A stretch of 64,000 nucleotides of DNA from Qipengyuania pacifica (GTDB taxonomy: Bacteria > Pseudomonadota > Alphaproteobacteria > Sphingomonadales > Sphingomonadaceae), in the NCBI RefSeq assembly GCF_019857205.1, contig NZ_JAHWXO010000004.1, positions 124,001 through 188,000 on the forward strand, written 5' to 3'. Positions within the stretch are counted from its first letter, which is position 1, and each line of letters opens with the position of its first letter. Below are positions 18,562 through 26,261 of this stretch, in pieces. A model generated the notes under the pieces. That model searched no databases and was not told the origin of the DNA. It saw nothing but the letters and a program-made list of their open reading frames with translations. The position numbers and the translations under genes were made by a program.

Positions 18562-18764
18562 CCCTGCCTCCCGACCACGATCCCTTAGGGCCGGAGCGCC
18601 ACTCCCCCGACAGTCCCCGCGGCAGTGATGCCGACGGCGCTTCGGCCCGCCCCCGCTTGTCGCGGATCGAGGAAGAGGTAGAACGGCTGCGCCGGTCACC
18701 GACGCCGACCCGCGACGCCGGACGGTCCAGAGGACCGGACTTTTTTGCCAATGGAGCACCTTTA
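18558..18764 (+). other. In-frame 69-codon N-terminal extension upstream of PspA
   Basis: An ATG at 18558, overlapping the stop of the 50-aa ORF, opens a frame that runs without a stop into pspA. The 69 residues are hydrophilic (Pro/Asp/Arg-rich, MTLPPDHDPLGPERH at the start) with one short charged helix (RLSRIEEEVERLRR) that resembles the C-terminal helices of the downstream psp proteins. It is either a real extension of PspA, giving a 298-aa form, or a former separate small gene now in frame. PspA homology and a good ribosome-binding site begin only at 18765. Confidence 0.45.
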
Positions 18765-19454
18765 ATGGGCATTTTCAGCCGCACCCGCGACATCATCGCC
18801 GCCAACTTCAACGACATGCTGGACAAGGCGGACGACCCCCAGAAGATGATCCGCATGATCATCCTCGAGATGGAGGAAACGCTGGTCGAAGTCCGCGCGA
18901 GCGCCGCCCGTACCATCGCGGACCAGAAGGAGATGCATCGCCACACGGTCAAGCTCGACAAGCTTCAGGCGGACTGGAGCGAGAAGGCTCAACTCGCCAT
19001 CTCGAAGGACCGGGAGGATCTTGCCCGCGCCGCTCTGGTCGAAAAGAAGAAGGCGGTCGACATGAGCGAGCAGCTCAAACAGGAGATCGCCGTCCTAGAC
19101 GATGCGCTGCGCGCCTACGAGCAGGACATCCAGAAGCTTCAGAACCGCCTTCGCGAAGCGCGGAGCCGCCAGACGGCGATTGCCGCGCGCCTCGAAAGCG
19201 CGGAGAACCGCGTCAAGCTTCGCAGTCTGATGACAAACGAACGGGTCGACGATGCACTTTCGCGCTTCGATCAGCTTGAACGCCGCGTCGACTACGCCGA
19301 AGGCCGCGCCGATGCGCTGAGCATTGCCGACAAGTCTGACAAGCCCAGTCTGGCCGACGAAATCGCCGCCCTGGAAGGTGCCGACGCGATCGACGACGAA
19401 CTCGAACAGATGAAAAAGGCGCTCGGCAAGAACGGCGCGAGCAAGGAGGACTGA
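18765..19454 (+). CDS. pspA: Phage shock protein A
   Basis: PspA is the ESCRT-III/Vipp1-family coiled-coil protein that binds PspF under calm conditions and oligomerises on stressed inner membrane. The 229-aa form begins MGIFSRTRDIIAANFNDML, the amphipathic membrane-binding helix. The next region DDPQKMIRMIILEMEETLVEVR matches the conserved PspF-interaction coiled coil. Long heptad-rich helices run to about 190, and the acidic C-terminus is DDELEQMKKALGKNG. GGAG lies 8 nt before this ATG. A longer in-frame start exists at 18558 (see the separate entry). It is transcribed from the sigma-54 promoter at 18343. Confidence 0.95.
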   Translation: MGIFSRTRDIIAANFNDMLDKADDPQKMIRMIILEMEETLVEVRASAARTIADQKEMHRHTVKLDKLQADWSEKAQLAISKDREDLARAALVEKKKAVDMSEQLKQEIAVLDDALRAYEQDIQKLQNRLREARSRQTAIAARLESAENRVKLRSLMTNERVDDALSRFDQLERRVDYAEGRADALSIADKSDKPSLADEIAALEGADAIDDELEQMKKALGKNGASKED

Positions 19455-19457
19455 TCC

Positions 19458-19754
19458 GTGGAAGAGATTTTTGCAATCGTGGCCATTTTCATCGGCCTGC
19501 CGTGGATCATCCTCCACTACATCACGAAGTGGAAGACGTCGGCGACCATCACGACAGATGACGAAGCCCTGCTCGAGGAACTCTACAGCCTCGCAAAGCG
19601 GCTGGACGACCGCATGGATACAGTCGAGCGCCTCGTAGCGAGCGACAATCCGGACTTTCGCCCCGCCCGCCTCGTTCACGACAGTGAACAGGATAACCAG
19701 CAGCTGCGCGAACTCGAGCAGTTGATGGCCGAGAAGAAAGGAAGCCTGAAATGA
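19458..19754 (+). CDS. pspB: Phage shock protein B, long form
   Basis: PspB is a single-pass inner-membrane protein that, with PspC, senses damage and releases PspF from PspA. The GTG start at 19458 follows AAGGAGGA. The membrane helix is residues 3-22 (EIFAIVAIFIGLPWIILHYI), followed by the PspB helix LLEELYSLAKRLDDRMDTVERLV. At 98 aa it exceeds the enterobacterial form (about 74 aa). The extra C-terminal part, DNQQLRELEQLMAEKK, continues the helix. The stop overlaps pspC (ATGA). Confidence 0.92.
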   Translation: MEEIFAIVAIFIGLPWIILHYITKWKTSATITTDDEALLEELYSLAKRLDDRMDTVERLVASDNPDFRPARLVHDSEQDNQQLRELEQLMAEKKGSLK

Positions 19755-20128
19755 ACAGCCCCCGCACCACGCTTTACCGCGACAAGCAGAACGCGAAGTT
19801 GATGGGCGTATGCTCCGGCATTGCCGACTACACCGGCGTCAATGTCTTCTGGGTCCGTCTCGGCCTGGTCGGCCTGACCTTCATGTCCGGTGGTTCGACT
19901 ATCCCGTTCTACTTCATTGCCGGCCTGCTGCTGAACAAGAAGCCGTCACATCTCTATGTCGACCGCGAAGAGCAGACCTACTGGCAGCGTGTTCGCCAGA
20001 ACCCGAAGCGCACTGCCCGCGAAATCCGCGCGCGAATGAAGGACGTCGATCGCCGCCTTGCTGATGTCGAAACCTACTATGTCAGCAGCAATCCGCGCCT
20101 CAACGCCGAAATCGAACGGCTGCGCTGA
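19751..20128 (+). CDS. pspC: Phage shock protein C
   Basis: PspC is the integral-membrane partner of PspB. The 125-aa protein has the PspC domain at about 6-65: LYRDKQNAKLMGVCSGIADYTG, then membrane segments VFWVRLGLVGLTFMSGG and IPFYFIAGLLLNKKP. The cytosolic C-terminal helix RMKDVDRRLADVETYYVSSNPRLNAEIERLR is given here in two parts: about 97-112, ending DVETYYV, and the end motif LNAEIERLR. This end motif recurs in the four small proteins downstream that carry the full C-terminal module. The start overlaps pspB by 4 bp. Confidence 0.93.
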   Translation: MNSPRTTLYRDKQNAKLMGVCSGIADYTGVNVFWVRLGLVGLTFMSGGSTIPFYFIAGLLLNKKPSHLYVDREEQTYWQRVRQNPKRTAREIRARMKDVDRRLADVETYYVSSNPRLNAEIERLR

Positions 20129-20151
20129 GTGAAAAGAGGGGGAGAAGCAGA

Positions 20152-20460
20152 ATGGACAACATTGGCGTTTTCATCCCGATCATCGCCCTGATGATCCCGA
20201 TCATCGCGATCTGGACGAAGCACCAGCAAAAGCTGGCCGAAATGAACGTCAAGACCACTGCGCAAGCCACGGCAGAAAAGGCCGCGCAATACGCCAGCAA
20301 GGTCCACGACTTGGAAGACCGGGTGCGCGTGCTCGAACGTATCGTGACCGACAAGGGCTACGATGTCGCCACCCAAATTGAGGCACTGCGCGATCAGCGC
20401 ACCGTCGAAGGAGCCGACAGCGGGGTGCCGCTGAGCATCAAGACAGGGGAGAAGGCATAA
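20152..20460 (+). CDS. Small psp-operon membrane protein 1 (PspB/C-like C-terminal helix)
   Basis: The 102-aa protein has an N-terminal membrane helix (about 5-22, VFIPIIALMIPIIAIWTK), an alanine-rich stalk and the helix LEDRVRVLERIVTDKGYDVA followed by QIEALRD. That C-terminal block matches the ends of PspC and of the next three ORFs. An unusually purine-rich ribosome-binding site (AGAGGGGGAGAAG) precedes the ATG, 23 bp after pspC. I know no assigned function. It is probably a cytosol-facing accessory of the PspB/C sensor, by context and similarity only. Confidence 0.8.
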   Translation: MDNIGVFIPIIALMIPIIAIWTKHQQKLAEMNVKTTAQATAEKAAQYASKVHDLEDRVRVLERIVTDKGYDVATQIEALRDQRTVEGADSGVPLSIKTGEKA

Positions 20461-20768
20461 TGGAATTCCTTTCCGAAACAACGATCATCGCAGGCGTCGG
20501 CATCATGACAGCCGGGTGGCTGATGACGACATGGATGCGGATCAAGAATGGTTACCCGCTCGAAAACAGCTGGGGTAAGGCAGTCTATCCAAAGAACGAC
20601 CAGGCCGTCGAACGGGTCAAGTTGCTGACGCAGGAAAACGCTGAACTGCGTGCCGAACTCGGTTCGCTTAAGGATCGCCTCGGCAATGTCGAACGGATCG
20701 TAACCGACAGCGGCTATCATCTGACGCACGAAATCGACCGTCTGCGTGAAGGCAGGGAAACCAACTGA
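20460..20768 (+). CDS. Small psp-operon membrane protein 2
   Basis: The 102-aa protein has a membrane helix at about 7-26 (TTIIAGVGIMTAGWLMTTWM), a polar stretch, then a coiled-coil segment (LTQENAELRAELGSLKDRL). The shared end block follows: GNVERIVTDSGYHLTHEIDRLRE. The ATG overlaps the previous stop by one base (TAATG), so translation is coupled. No family function is recognised. The sequence upstream of the end block is not similar to protein 1, which suggests old duplication or modular reuse of the C-terminal helix. Confidence 0.8.
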   Translation: MEFLSETTIIAGVGIMTAGWLMTTWMRIKNGYPLENSWGKAVYPKNDQAVERVKLLTQENAELRAELGSLKDRLGNVERIVTDSGYHLTHEIDRLREGRETN

Positions 20769-21082
20769 TGGATCCCGACCTGATCCTTGTCTTCGGTTTC
20801 ATTCTGGTGATCCTGATGTTGGTGTTGCCCTTCGCCTACGTAGTGAATCAGCGGGTCCAAGCGCACGAGGAGCGTAAGCTGGAACTGCATGCCCGCGCCG
20901 AAGAAGCGAAGGCAGACCAGGCGCGGTTTGCCAATGGTGATTATTCAAAGATGGAAGAACGGGTTCGCGTTCTCGAGCGCATCGCTACTGACGGCAATCA
21001 TGTGCTCGCTATGCAGATCGACGAACTAAGAGACCTTCACCAGATCGATGACCGAACAGCTTCGCGTGAGAATGCATCATGA
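20768..21082 (+). CDS. Small psp-operon membrane protein 3
   Basis: The 104-aa protein has a strongly hydrophobic helix at about 5-25 (LILVFGFILVILMLVLPFAY), a basic/acidic alpha-helical stalk (HEERKLELHARAEEAKADQ) and the block MEERVRVLERIATDGNHVLA followed by QIDELRD. Its start overlaps the previous stop (TGATG). The LERI-TD motif is nearly identical to proteins 1 and 4. Its role is inferred from operon context to be envelope stress. Confidence 0.8.
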   Translation: MDPDLILVFGFILVILMLVLPFAYVVNQRVQAHEERKLELHARAEEAKADQARFANGDYSKMEERVRVLERIATDGNHVLAMQIDELRDLHQIDDRTASRENAS

Positions 21083-21366
21083 GTTTCTGGACTGCAGTTG
21101 TGATAATGTTGGCGATCATAGCCTTTACCGAAATGGTGAAGTCGAAGCATCGCCATGGTTCAGGACTTGGCCACGACCAGTCAGAGCGCGGGCAGCATCA
21201 GACGTTTGATCGCACCGAAGAGCGCCGCGAACTGGATGAACTGCGCGAGCGCATCAAGGTGCTCGAGCGGATAGCGACTGATAATAATTCGCTCGATGCG
21301 CGCGAAACGAAGCGCATCTCTGCCGAAATCGAGGCTCTGCGCGAAAAGCAGACCGATAGGGACTAG
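21079..21366 (+). CDS. Small psp-operon membrane protein 4
   Basis: The 95-aa protein has a membrane helix at about 2-19 (SFWTAVVIMLAIIAFTEM), a His/Gln-rich polar linker (KHRHGSGLGHDQSERGQHQ) and the helix RRELDELRERIKVLERIATD. AEIEALREKQ closes the shared block. ATGA overlap with the previous gene shows coupling. The His-rich linker (four His in about 20 residues) is not seen in its paralogs. The function is unknown. Confidence 0.8.
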   Translation: MSFWTAVVIMLAIIAFTEMVKSKHRHGSGLGHDQSERGQHQTFDRTEERRELDELRERIKVLERIATDNNSLDARETKRISAEIEALREKQTDRD

Positions 21367-21383
21367 TTGAAGGAGGACATGAG

Positions 21384-21626
21384 GTGGTGTTCGAACCGAC
21401 TATGATAATCGCAGGAGCCTCGCTGGTCGGATTGACCATCGTCGCTAGCGTGCTGCTCCGGGCCTGGCAGGGCTGGCTGGCTCTCAAGCGCCAGGAGCTT
21501 GAACGACACTACGCGCCTGATGACGAAAAGGCCGGATCATCGCTCGGCGCGGCGCGCATTGAGATTTCCGACCTCAAGGAACGCATCAAGAAGCTCGAGG
21601 CGATCGCCAGCGGAGTGGACCTTTGA
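21384..21626 (+). CDS. Small psp-operon membrane protein 5, shortened helix
   Basis: The 80-aa protein begins at GTG 21384 (or GTG 21387) after AAGGAGGA. Its membrane helix is MIIAGASLVGLTIVASVLLRAW (positions about 6-27, given here as 20 core residues from IAGAS onward). Its cytosolic helix ends ISDLKERIKKLEAIASG, which keeps the first half of the shared motif but lacks the final EI..LR part. It is the only member separated from its neighbour by a real gap (17 bp) before a fresh strong ribosome-binding site. Confidence 0.75.
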   Translation: MVFEPTMIIAGASLVGLTIVASVLLRAWQGWLALKRQELERHYAPDDEKAGSSLGAARIEISDLKERIKKLEAIASGVDL

Positions 21627-21799
21627 GCGTCGTTAGGACCGACGCCGCACGGGCCGGTATCGGCCTCGGCAGCGCAATTGCCGTGGCCATCAGCTGGAGC
21701 GTGCACAAGTCCATCGTGTGGGCCGCCATCCAAGGCTTCTTTGGTTGGTTTTACGTTATCTACTATGCGTTTACCCGGCCCGGCGGTTTGTCAGGTTGA
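21623..21799 (+). CDS. 58-aa membrane protein closing the psp operon (TTG start)
   Basis: A TTG at 21623 overlaps the previous stop (TTGA) and opens 58 codons starting SVVRTDAARAGIGLGSA. Two hydrophobic stretches are visible (about 13-25 and 31-50, AAIQGFFGWFYVIYYAF). It has no coiled-coil end block and is too short for the usual ORF cut-off. The overlap, high-GC codon use and hydrophobic pattern support translation. I cannot assign it to PspD or PspG by sequence. Confidence 0.6.
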   Translation: MSVVRTDAARAGIGLGSAIAVAISWSVHKSIVWAAIQGFFGWFYVIYYAFTRPGGLSG

Positions 21800-21840
21800 G
21801 GCACATGGACGGCTGCCGCCCAGCCCGCTAAAGGCGCGCC

Positions 21841-22248
21841 ATGCGCACGATTTCCGATATTGCAGAAGAATACGAATTTCTCGAAGGCGACGAACGCTAC
21901 CGCCTCCTGATCGAGCTGGGTCGCGACCTTGAGGAAATGCCGGAAGCGCTCAAGACCGATGCCACGCTGGTGCGCGGCTGCAGTGCCCAAGTATGGGTCT
22001 ATCCAACCGGTGATGAAGGCAAGCTCCATTTTCTGGCCGACAGCAATGCAGCGATCACCAAGGGCATCGTCGCTCTGGTCATAGCGGCCGTGCAGGACAA
22101 GCCGGCAACCGAAGTCGCGGAAATGGACATCGATGCTGCACTCGCCCCTTTCGATCTGAAAAACCAGTTGTCGAGCAGTCGCACGCAGGGTGTGCCGAAC
22201 ATGATTGCACTGGTACAGGAACATGCCGCGCGGATTGCAGCGGGGTGA
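21841..22248 (+). CDS. sufE: SufE family Fe-S sulfur acceptor
   Basis: SufE accepts persulfide sulfur from the cysteine desulfurase SufS and passes it to the SufBCD scaffold. The 135-aa protein is full length. The acceptor Cys47 lies in LVRGCSAQVW, and the N-terminus has YEFLEGDERYRLLIELG. The C-terminal helix LSSSRTQGVPNMI is conserved. It follows the psp island by 41 bp and precedes the DUF454 gene by 6 bp. No other suf gene is in the window. Confidence 0.93.
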   Translation: MRTISDIAEEYEFLEGDERYRLLIELGRDLEEMPEALKTDATLVRGCSAQVWVYPTGDEGKLHFLADSNAAITKGIVALVIAAVQDKPATEVAEMDIDAALAPFDLKNQLSSSRTQGVPNMIALVQEHAARIAAG

Positions 22249-22254
22249 TCTGAC

Positions 22255-22605
22255 GTGAGACGGCCGATTTTCAAGGGTCTGGGTATTTTCGCAGTCGGTC
22301 TCGGTGCCATAGGGGCGGTGCTACCGATCATGCCGACAGTCCCTTTCCTGCTGCTGGCGGTCTATTTCTTTGCGCGATCGAGCCCGGAACTCGAACAGAA
22401 AATCCTCGATCACCCCCATTGGGGACCACAGGTGAAAGATTGGCGCGACCGCCGTGCCATAAGCCGATCTTCCAAGACGATGGCCATCGGCGCCATGGCA
22501 GCGGGCGCGGTGTTCACCTGGTACACCCTCGGCCATCCCTGGTACTGGATTTCCATCGGGATTCTTGTCGTCTGCGGCAGTTGGATAGCCACCCGGAACG
22601 AGTGA
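22255..22605 (+). CDS. YbaN/DUF454 family inner-membrane protein
   Basis: The 116-aa protein with a GTG start belongs to the DUF454 family (E. coli YbaN). The family signature is GLGAIGAVLPIMPTVPFLLLA, followed by the cytosolic segment YFFARSSPELEQKILDHPHWGP. Two membrane helices at the C-terminus (about 75-110) complete the four-segment topology. No function is established for the family. It is 6 bp downstream of sufE and so probably cotranscribed. Confidence 0.88.
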   Translation: MRRPIFKGLGIFAVGLGAIGAVLPIMPTVPFLLLAVYFFARSSPELEQKILDHPHWGPQVKDWRDRRAISRSSKTMAIGAMAAGAVFTWYTLGHPWYWISIGILVVCGSWIATRNE

Positions 22606-22678
22606 CCTCTGGAACTGCCCCGTCGCCGATCGGTTGGTAATGCGAACGACGGAAGGGCATCAAAAGGACATTTTTTCC

Positions 22679-22837
22679 ATGGCAATTCTCATTCTCATCG
22701 CCACGATCCTGCTTCCCCCCCTGGGTGTCGCTGCAAAGCATGGACTGGGCGGTAAAGCGCTGCTGAACCTTGTTCTAACCTTGCTGGGCTATTTCCCGGG
22801 GCTGATTCATGGCCTTTACGTGAACTACGCCAAGTAA
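22679..22837 (+). CDS. YqaE/PMP3 family small membrane protein
   Basis: The 52-aa protein of the UPF0057/PMP3 family begins MAILILIATILLPPLGVAA. It has the characteristic PPLGV break and second helix LLNLVLTLLGYFPGLIHGLY. Yeast Pmp3 affects membrane potential and salt tolerance; bacterial copies are stress-linked. AAGGA lies 10 nt before the ATG. An in-frame upstream ATG at 22634 would add a hydrophilic 15-residue leader and is unlikely. Confidence 0.9.
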   Translation: MAILILIATILLPPLGVAAKHGLGGKALLNLVLTLLGYFPGLIHGLYVNYAK

Positions 22838-22862
22838 CCCATTCGCCAAGGGTTTATGAATT

Positions 22863-22887
22863 GCGCCGGGGCCTCAGGTTCCGGCGC
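22863..22887. terminator. Hairpin between YqaE and crtZ, possibly bidirectional
   Basis: GCGCCGG and CCGGCGC form a 7-bp stem around an 11-nt loop that contains the crtZ stop codon. On the plus strand it is followed by TTT. It lies 25 bp after the YqaE stop in a convergent pair. Confidence 0.55.
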
Positions 22888-23392
22888 TTTCGCGTATGAT
22901 CGCGATACCCGCTTCACGCTGCCGCCGGAGTTCTGCCTTGAGCCTCGCAGGATCGCGAGCCAGGACAAATCCGAAACTCACCCCGCCTTCCTTACCCACA
23001 GTCGCGTGGTGCAGCTTGTGCGCCTGCACCAAGCGCTTCGCATAGCCACGCTTTGGAACCCATTGGAAGTAACGTTGGTGGACCAGGCCATCATGCACCA
23101 GCGTATAGATGATTCCGTAGAACAATATCCCTAGCCCGATCCATGTGCCCGGCCACCACGCGCCCGATCCCAGCACCATCGGGCTGCCGATGGCGAACAT
23201 GGAAATGCTTGCCACTGCGCCGACGATTGCGAAAAGGTCGTTCTTTTCCAGCAAATTGTCATGAGGCTCGTGGTGGTCCCGATGCCACGCCCAAGCGAAT
23301 CCGTGCATGATGTACTTATGGCTCGCCCATGCGACCCATTCCATGGCCAACACAGTGGCAAAGACGATAAGGGCCGGTGCGAGGAAATCCAT
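22874..23392 (-). CDS. crtZ: Beta-carotene 3-hydroxylase CrtZ
   Basis: CrtZ is a diiron membrane hydroxylase that adds 3-OH groups to beta-carotene, giving zeaxanthin. The 172-aa protein keeps all the histidine clusters: HKYIMH, HRDHHEPH, HDGLVHQR and HKLHHA. Four hydrophobic stretches are present. It stands apart from other crt genes in this window, as often in Erythrobacteraceae, and is convergent with the YqaE gene. It supports a zeaxanthin- or astaxanthin-type yellow/orange pigment in the organism. Confidence 0.95.
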   Translation of the reverse strand: MDFLAPALIVFATVLAMEWVAWASHKYIMHGFAWAWHRDHHEPHDNLLEKNDLFAIVGAVASISMFAIGSPMVLGSGAWWPGTWIGLGILFYGIIYTLVHDGLVHQRYFQWVPKRGYAKRLVQAHKLHHATVGKEGGVSFGFVLARDPARLKAELRRQREAGIAIIRESAGT

Positions 23393-23444
23393 GCACCCGA
23401 TATAGTGTCATGCGCCCGGCAGGCAAAGGCCGCCTGCGTGAGGA

Positions 23445-23879
23445 CTATTCGGCAGCGTAAGGTTTCTGCTTGCGCGGCATTCCGAAACAGCGCTCTGCAA
23501 TATCGCGATCGATGCGAGCGGGCCGATGGCTGTCGGCATCGATGCAGCACCACATGCTTTGCACTTCGGCCAGCACCTCTTCGCCGCGACGGATTATCGT
23601 ATTGTAGAAGCTGCGGGCACCCGCGATCTTTTCCAGCACGGTTTCCGCGATGACATCGTCATGCAGAAACGCTGGTCTGCGATAGGTAATCTCGTGCTTG
23701 AGAGCGACCCATGCCTTGGTTGCGACCTCTTCTGCAGGAGCCAGCTTCTGCCAATGCGCAAGCACTGTATCCTGAACCCAGTTCAGATAGCGGGCATTGT
23801 TCACGTGGCCCATGAAATCGATATCATCGGGGAGGACTTTGATCGGGAAGAAAAATGGCTTTGCTGACATAAGTGTCAA
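23445..23879 (-). CDS. 4-hydroxybenzoyl-CoA thioesterase-like acyl-CoA thioesterase
   Basis: The 144-aa hotdog protein has the signature DIDFMGHVNNARYLNW (Asp21 is the likely catalytic acid), with LKHEITYRRPAFLHDDV and the C-terminal strand EVQSMWCCID. It belongs to the 4HBT/YbgC/FadM-like family and hydrolyses acyl-CoA; the chain length is unknown. The start is at 23879 with a second ATG three codons later. It is upstream of crtZ on the same strand with a 52-bp gap and diverges from leuC. Confidence 0.88.
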   Translation of the reverse strand: MTLMSAKPFFFPIKVLPDDIDFMGHVNNARYLNWVQDTVLAHWQKLAPAEEVATKAWVALKHEITYRRPAFLHDDVIAETVLEKIAGARSFYNTIIRRGEEVLAEVQSMWCCIDADSHRPARIDRDIAERCFGMPRKQKPYAAE

Positions 23880-23961
23880 TAGAGCAGAGAAAGGTTAAGT
23901 TTGGAAGACTCTGGATTTGCCTTTTTGCGGATACGGGCTGCTTGGCTCAAGGTTCGTCGCA

Positions 23962-25413
23962 ATGGCTAGCAAACCGCGCACTCTTTACGAAAAGATTTGG
24001 GATCAGCATGTCGTCGATCGGCTCGATGACGGGACTTGCCTGATCTATATCGATCGTCACCTCGTCCACGAAGTGACCAGCCCGCAGGCATTTGAAGCCC
24101 TGCGGCTTGCTGGTAGAACCGTACGGCGCCCCGACCTTACGCTTGCGGTCCCGGATCACAATCTGCCGACTACGAAGCGGATCGCAGCAGACGGTTCGCG
24201 CCTGCCGATCGAAGATACGCAAAGTGCAGCGCAGCTCGCAGCCCTTGAATGCAATGCGCCTTCCTTCGGGATCGACTATATCGACGCCACCGCGCCCGAA
24301 CAGGGTATCGTCCATGTCGTCGGCCCCGAGCAGGGTTTTTCGCTGCCCGGCACCACCATCGTTTGCGGCGACAGCCACACCGCCGCGCACGGCGGGATCG
24401 GCGCTTTGGCATTCGGTATCGGGACGAGCGAGGTGGAGCATGTGCTCGCGACCCAGACGCTACAGCTTCGCCCTTCGAAAACCATGGAAGTACGGGTGGA
24501 TGGAATGCTCGGTCCGGGCGTTACTGCGAAAGACCTGATCCTGCATATTATCGGCATCATCGGAACCGCAGGAGGTACCGGACACGTCATCGAATATCGC
24601 GGCCGCGTGTTCGAGGAAATGAGCGTCGAAGGGCGGCTTACCGTTTGCAACATGAGCATCGAAGGCGGCGCACGCGCAGGCCTGATTGCGCCTGACGAAA
24701 GGGTTTTCGAGTATCTTCGCGGCCGTCCCTATTCGCCGCAGGGCGATGATTGGGATAACGCGGTCACCTGGTGGAGGTCGCTCGCCACCGATGAGGGCGC
24801 CTATTTCGACAAGTCGGTCGTGATCGAAGCCGCGAATGTTGAGCCAACCGTAAGCTGGGGGACCAGTCCTGAAGACGTGGTGGCGGTAGGCGGGTGCGTC
24901 CCCTCCCCAGACAGTTTTGCCGATCCATCCAAACAGGATGCGGTGCGTAAGAGCCTGGATTACATGGGCCTGGCCCCCGGAACGCCGATCGAGGATATCG
25001 CGGTAGAAAACATCTTCATCGGCAGCTGCACAAACAGCCGGATCGAAGATTTGCGTGCCGCGGCCGAGGTGTTGAAAGGTCGCAAGAAGGCGCCAAACGT
25101 GCGGTGGGCAATCGTGGTCCCGGGTTCCGGATTGGTCAAACGCCAGGCCGAAGACGAAGGGCTTGACCGGATATTCACCGATGCAGGCTTCGAATGGCGC
25201 GAGCCGGGCTGTTCCGCCTGCCTGGCGATGAACCCCGACAAGGTACCGCCGGGTGAACGCTGCGCCTCCACGAGCAACCGTAATTTCGTCGGCCGCCAAG
25301 GTCCCGGATCCCGAACGCATCTGGTCAGCCCGGCAATGGCTGCTGCCGCCGCCGTTACCGGGCGTCTTGCCGATGTCCGTAACCTCGCCCCTTGCCAAGA
25401 CGGTGCGGCCTGA
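23962..25413 (+). CDS. leuC: 3-isopropylmalate dehydratase large subunit
   Basis: LeuC with LeuD isomerises 2- to 3-isopropylmalate in leucine synthesis using a [4Fe-4S] cluster. The 483-aa protein begins [19 protein letters not shown]. Cluster ligands are Cys356 (IGSCTNSR), Cys417 and Cys420 ([12 protein letters not shown]). [20 protein letters not shown] is the aconitase-family signature near 135. An upstream TTG-started frame adds 15 residues without homology, so ATG 23962 is used. leuD follows after a 52-aa ORF. Confidence 0.97.
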   Translation: MASKPRTLYEKIWDQHVVDRLDDGTCLIYIDRHLVHEVTSPQAFEALRLAGRTVRRPDLTLAVPDHNLPTTKRIAADGSRLPIEDTQSAAQLAALECNAPSFGIDYIDATAPEQGIVHVVGPEQGFSLPGTTIVCGDSHTAAHGGIGALAFGIGTSEVEHVLATQTLQLRPSKTMEVRVDGMLGPGVTAKDLILHIIGIIGTAGGTGHVIEYRGRVFEEMSVEGRLTVCNMSIEGGARAGLIAPDERVFEYLRGRPYSPQGDDWDNAVTWWRSLATDEGAYFDKSVVIEAANVEPTVSWGTSPEDVVAVGGCVPSPDSFADPSKQDAVRKSLDYMGLAPGTPIEDIAVENIFIGSCTNSRIEDLRAAAEVLKGRKKAPNVRWAIVVPGSGLVKRQAEDEGLDRIFTDAGFEWREPGCSACLAMNPDKVPPGERCASTSNRNFVGRQGPGSRTHLVSPAMAAAAAVTGRLADVRNLAPCQDGAA

Positions 25414-25426
25414 CCATTGAGAACTC

Positions 25427-25585
25427 ATGACCAAGAAGATCACCGGAAAAGCCGCCATTGCAAGCGCGATCGGATCGGCCGCCATTGCCGCCGCGATGCT
25501 TTATGCCCACAAGCGCAAGGAGCGGAAAAACCAGCCGCAGCGCCCCGGCCCTATACCTTCAGGCGAGACGCCCGAGACCGATTAG
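25427..25585 (+). CDS. 52-aa single-helix protein between leuC and leuD
   Basis: This short ORF starts [19 protein letters not shown]. It has an Ala/Ile-rich membrane helix at about 7-27 (ending [14 protein letters not shown]) and a Pro-rich tail ([16 protein letters not shown]). It lies 13 bp after leuC and 70 bp before leuD, on the same strand. The positive-inside pattern after the helix suggests the C-terminus is cytoplasmic. The function is unknown. The family may be restricted to sphingomonads; I infer that it is real from codon pattern and position. Confidence 0.6.
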   Translation: MTKKITGKAAIASAIGSAAIAAAMLYAHKRKERKNQPQRPGPIPSGETPETD

Positions 25586-25655
25586 TCGACCGCTTCTGGA
25601 GGGAGCTTCCCATGCTGCGCAGCATGACATTGGCGACCATGCCGGGTGGTCGAGG

Positions 25656-26261
25656 ATGAAGGCCGTTTCCACCATCGAGGGGCGCGCCATTCCGTTGGGC
25701 CTTAAGAACGTCGATACCGACGTCATCATCCCCGCCCACTGGCTCAAGACTGTCAGCCGCGAAGGGCTTGGTGCAGGCGCATTCGAAACCATCCGCGCGG
25801 CGCCCGGCAATCCTTTCGATGTCGAGGATTTCGCTAATGCCCCCATTCTCATCGCGGGCGACAATTTCGGTTGCGGATCGAGCCGCGAACATGCCGCCTG
25901 GGCCATGCTGGACATGGGGCTGACAGCGGTGATCGCACCCAGTTTTTCCGATATCTTCGCCGGCAACGCCTTCAAGAATGGTATTCTGGCAGTCGAGCTG
26001 CCGCAGGATCAGGTGGACCGGCTGCTGGAGATTGCCAAGGATCAACCGATTACGATCGACCTGGAAAATCAGGTGGTCACGACCCCCTTTCAGGACCGGT
26101 TCGAATTTCAGATCGATCCGTTCCGCAAGCGCTGCCTGCTCGAAGGTCTAGACGAGATCGGCCTGACGCTGGCCAGCGAGAGCGCTATTGCAGCGCACGA
26201 GATAATGCGCCGGGGCACTACGCCCTGGCTTGATAAAACAAATAGGAGAAGATCAGCGTGA
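25656..26261 (+). CDS. leuD: 3-isopropylmalate dehydratase small subunit
   Basis: LeuD supplies the swivel domain of isopropylmalate isomerase. The 201-aa protein begins [20 protein letters not shown], has the substrate-loop motif [16 protein letters not shown] (about 68-83) and ends near [14 protein letters not shown]. The open frame begins 66 codons earlier, overlapping the 52-aa ORF, but homology starts at 25656. The TGA overlaps the next GTG by 4 bp, coupling it to the oxidoreductase. Confidence 0.97.
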   Translation: MKAVSTIEGRAIPLGLKNVDTDVIIPAHWLKTVSREGLGAGAFETIRAAPGNPFDVEDFANAPILIAGDNFGCGSSREHAAWAMLDMGLTAVIAPSFSDIFAGNAFKNGILAVELPQDQVDRLLEIAKDQPITIDLENQVVTTPFQDRFEFQIDPFRKRCLLEGLDEIGLTLASESAIAAHEIMRRGTTPWLDKTNRRRSA

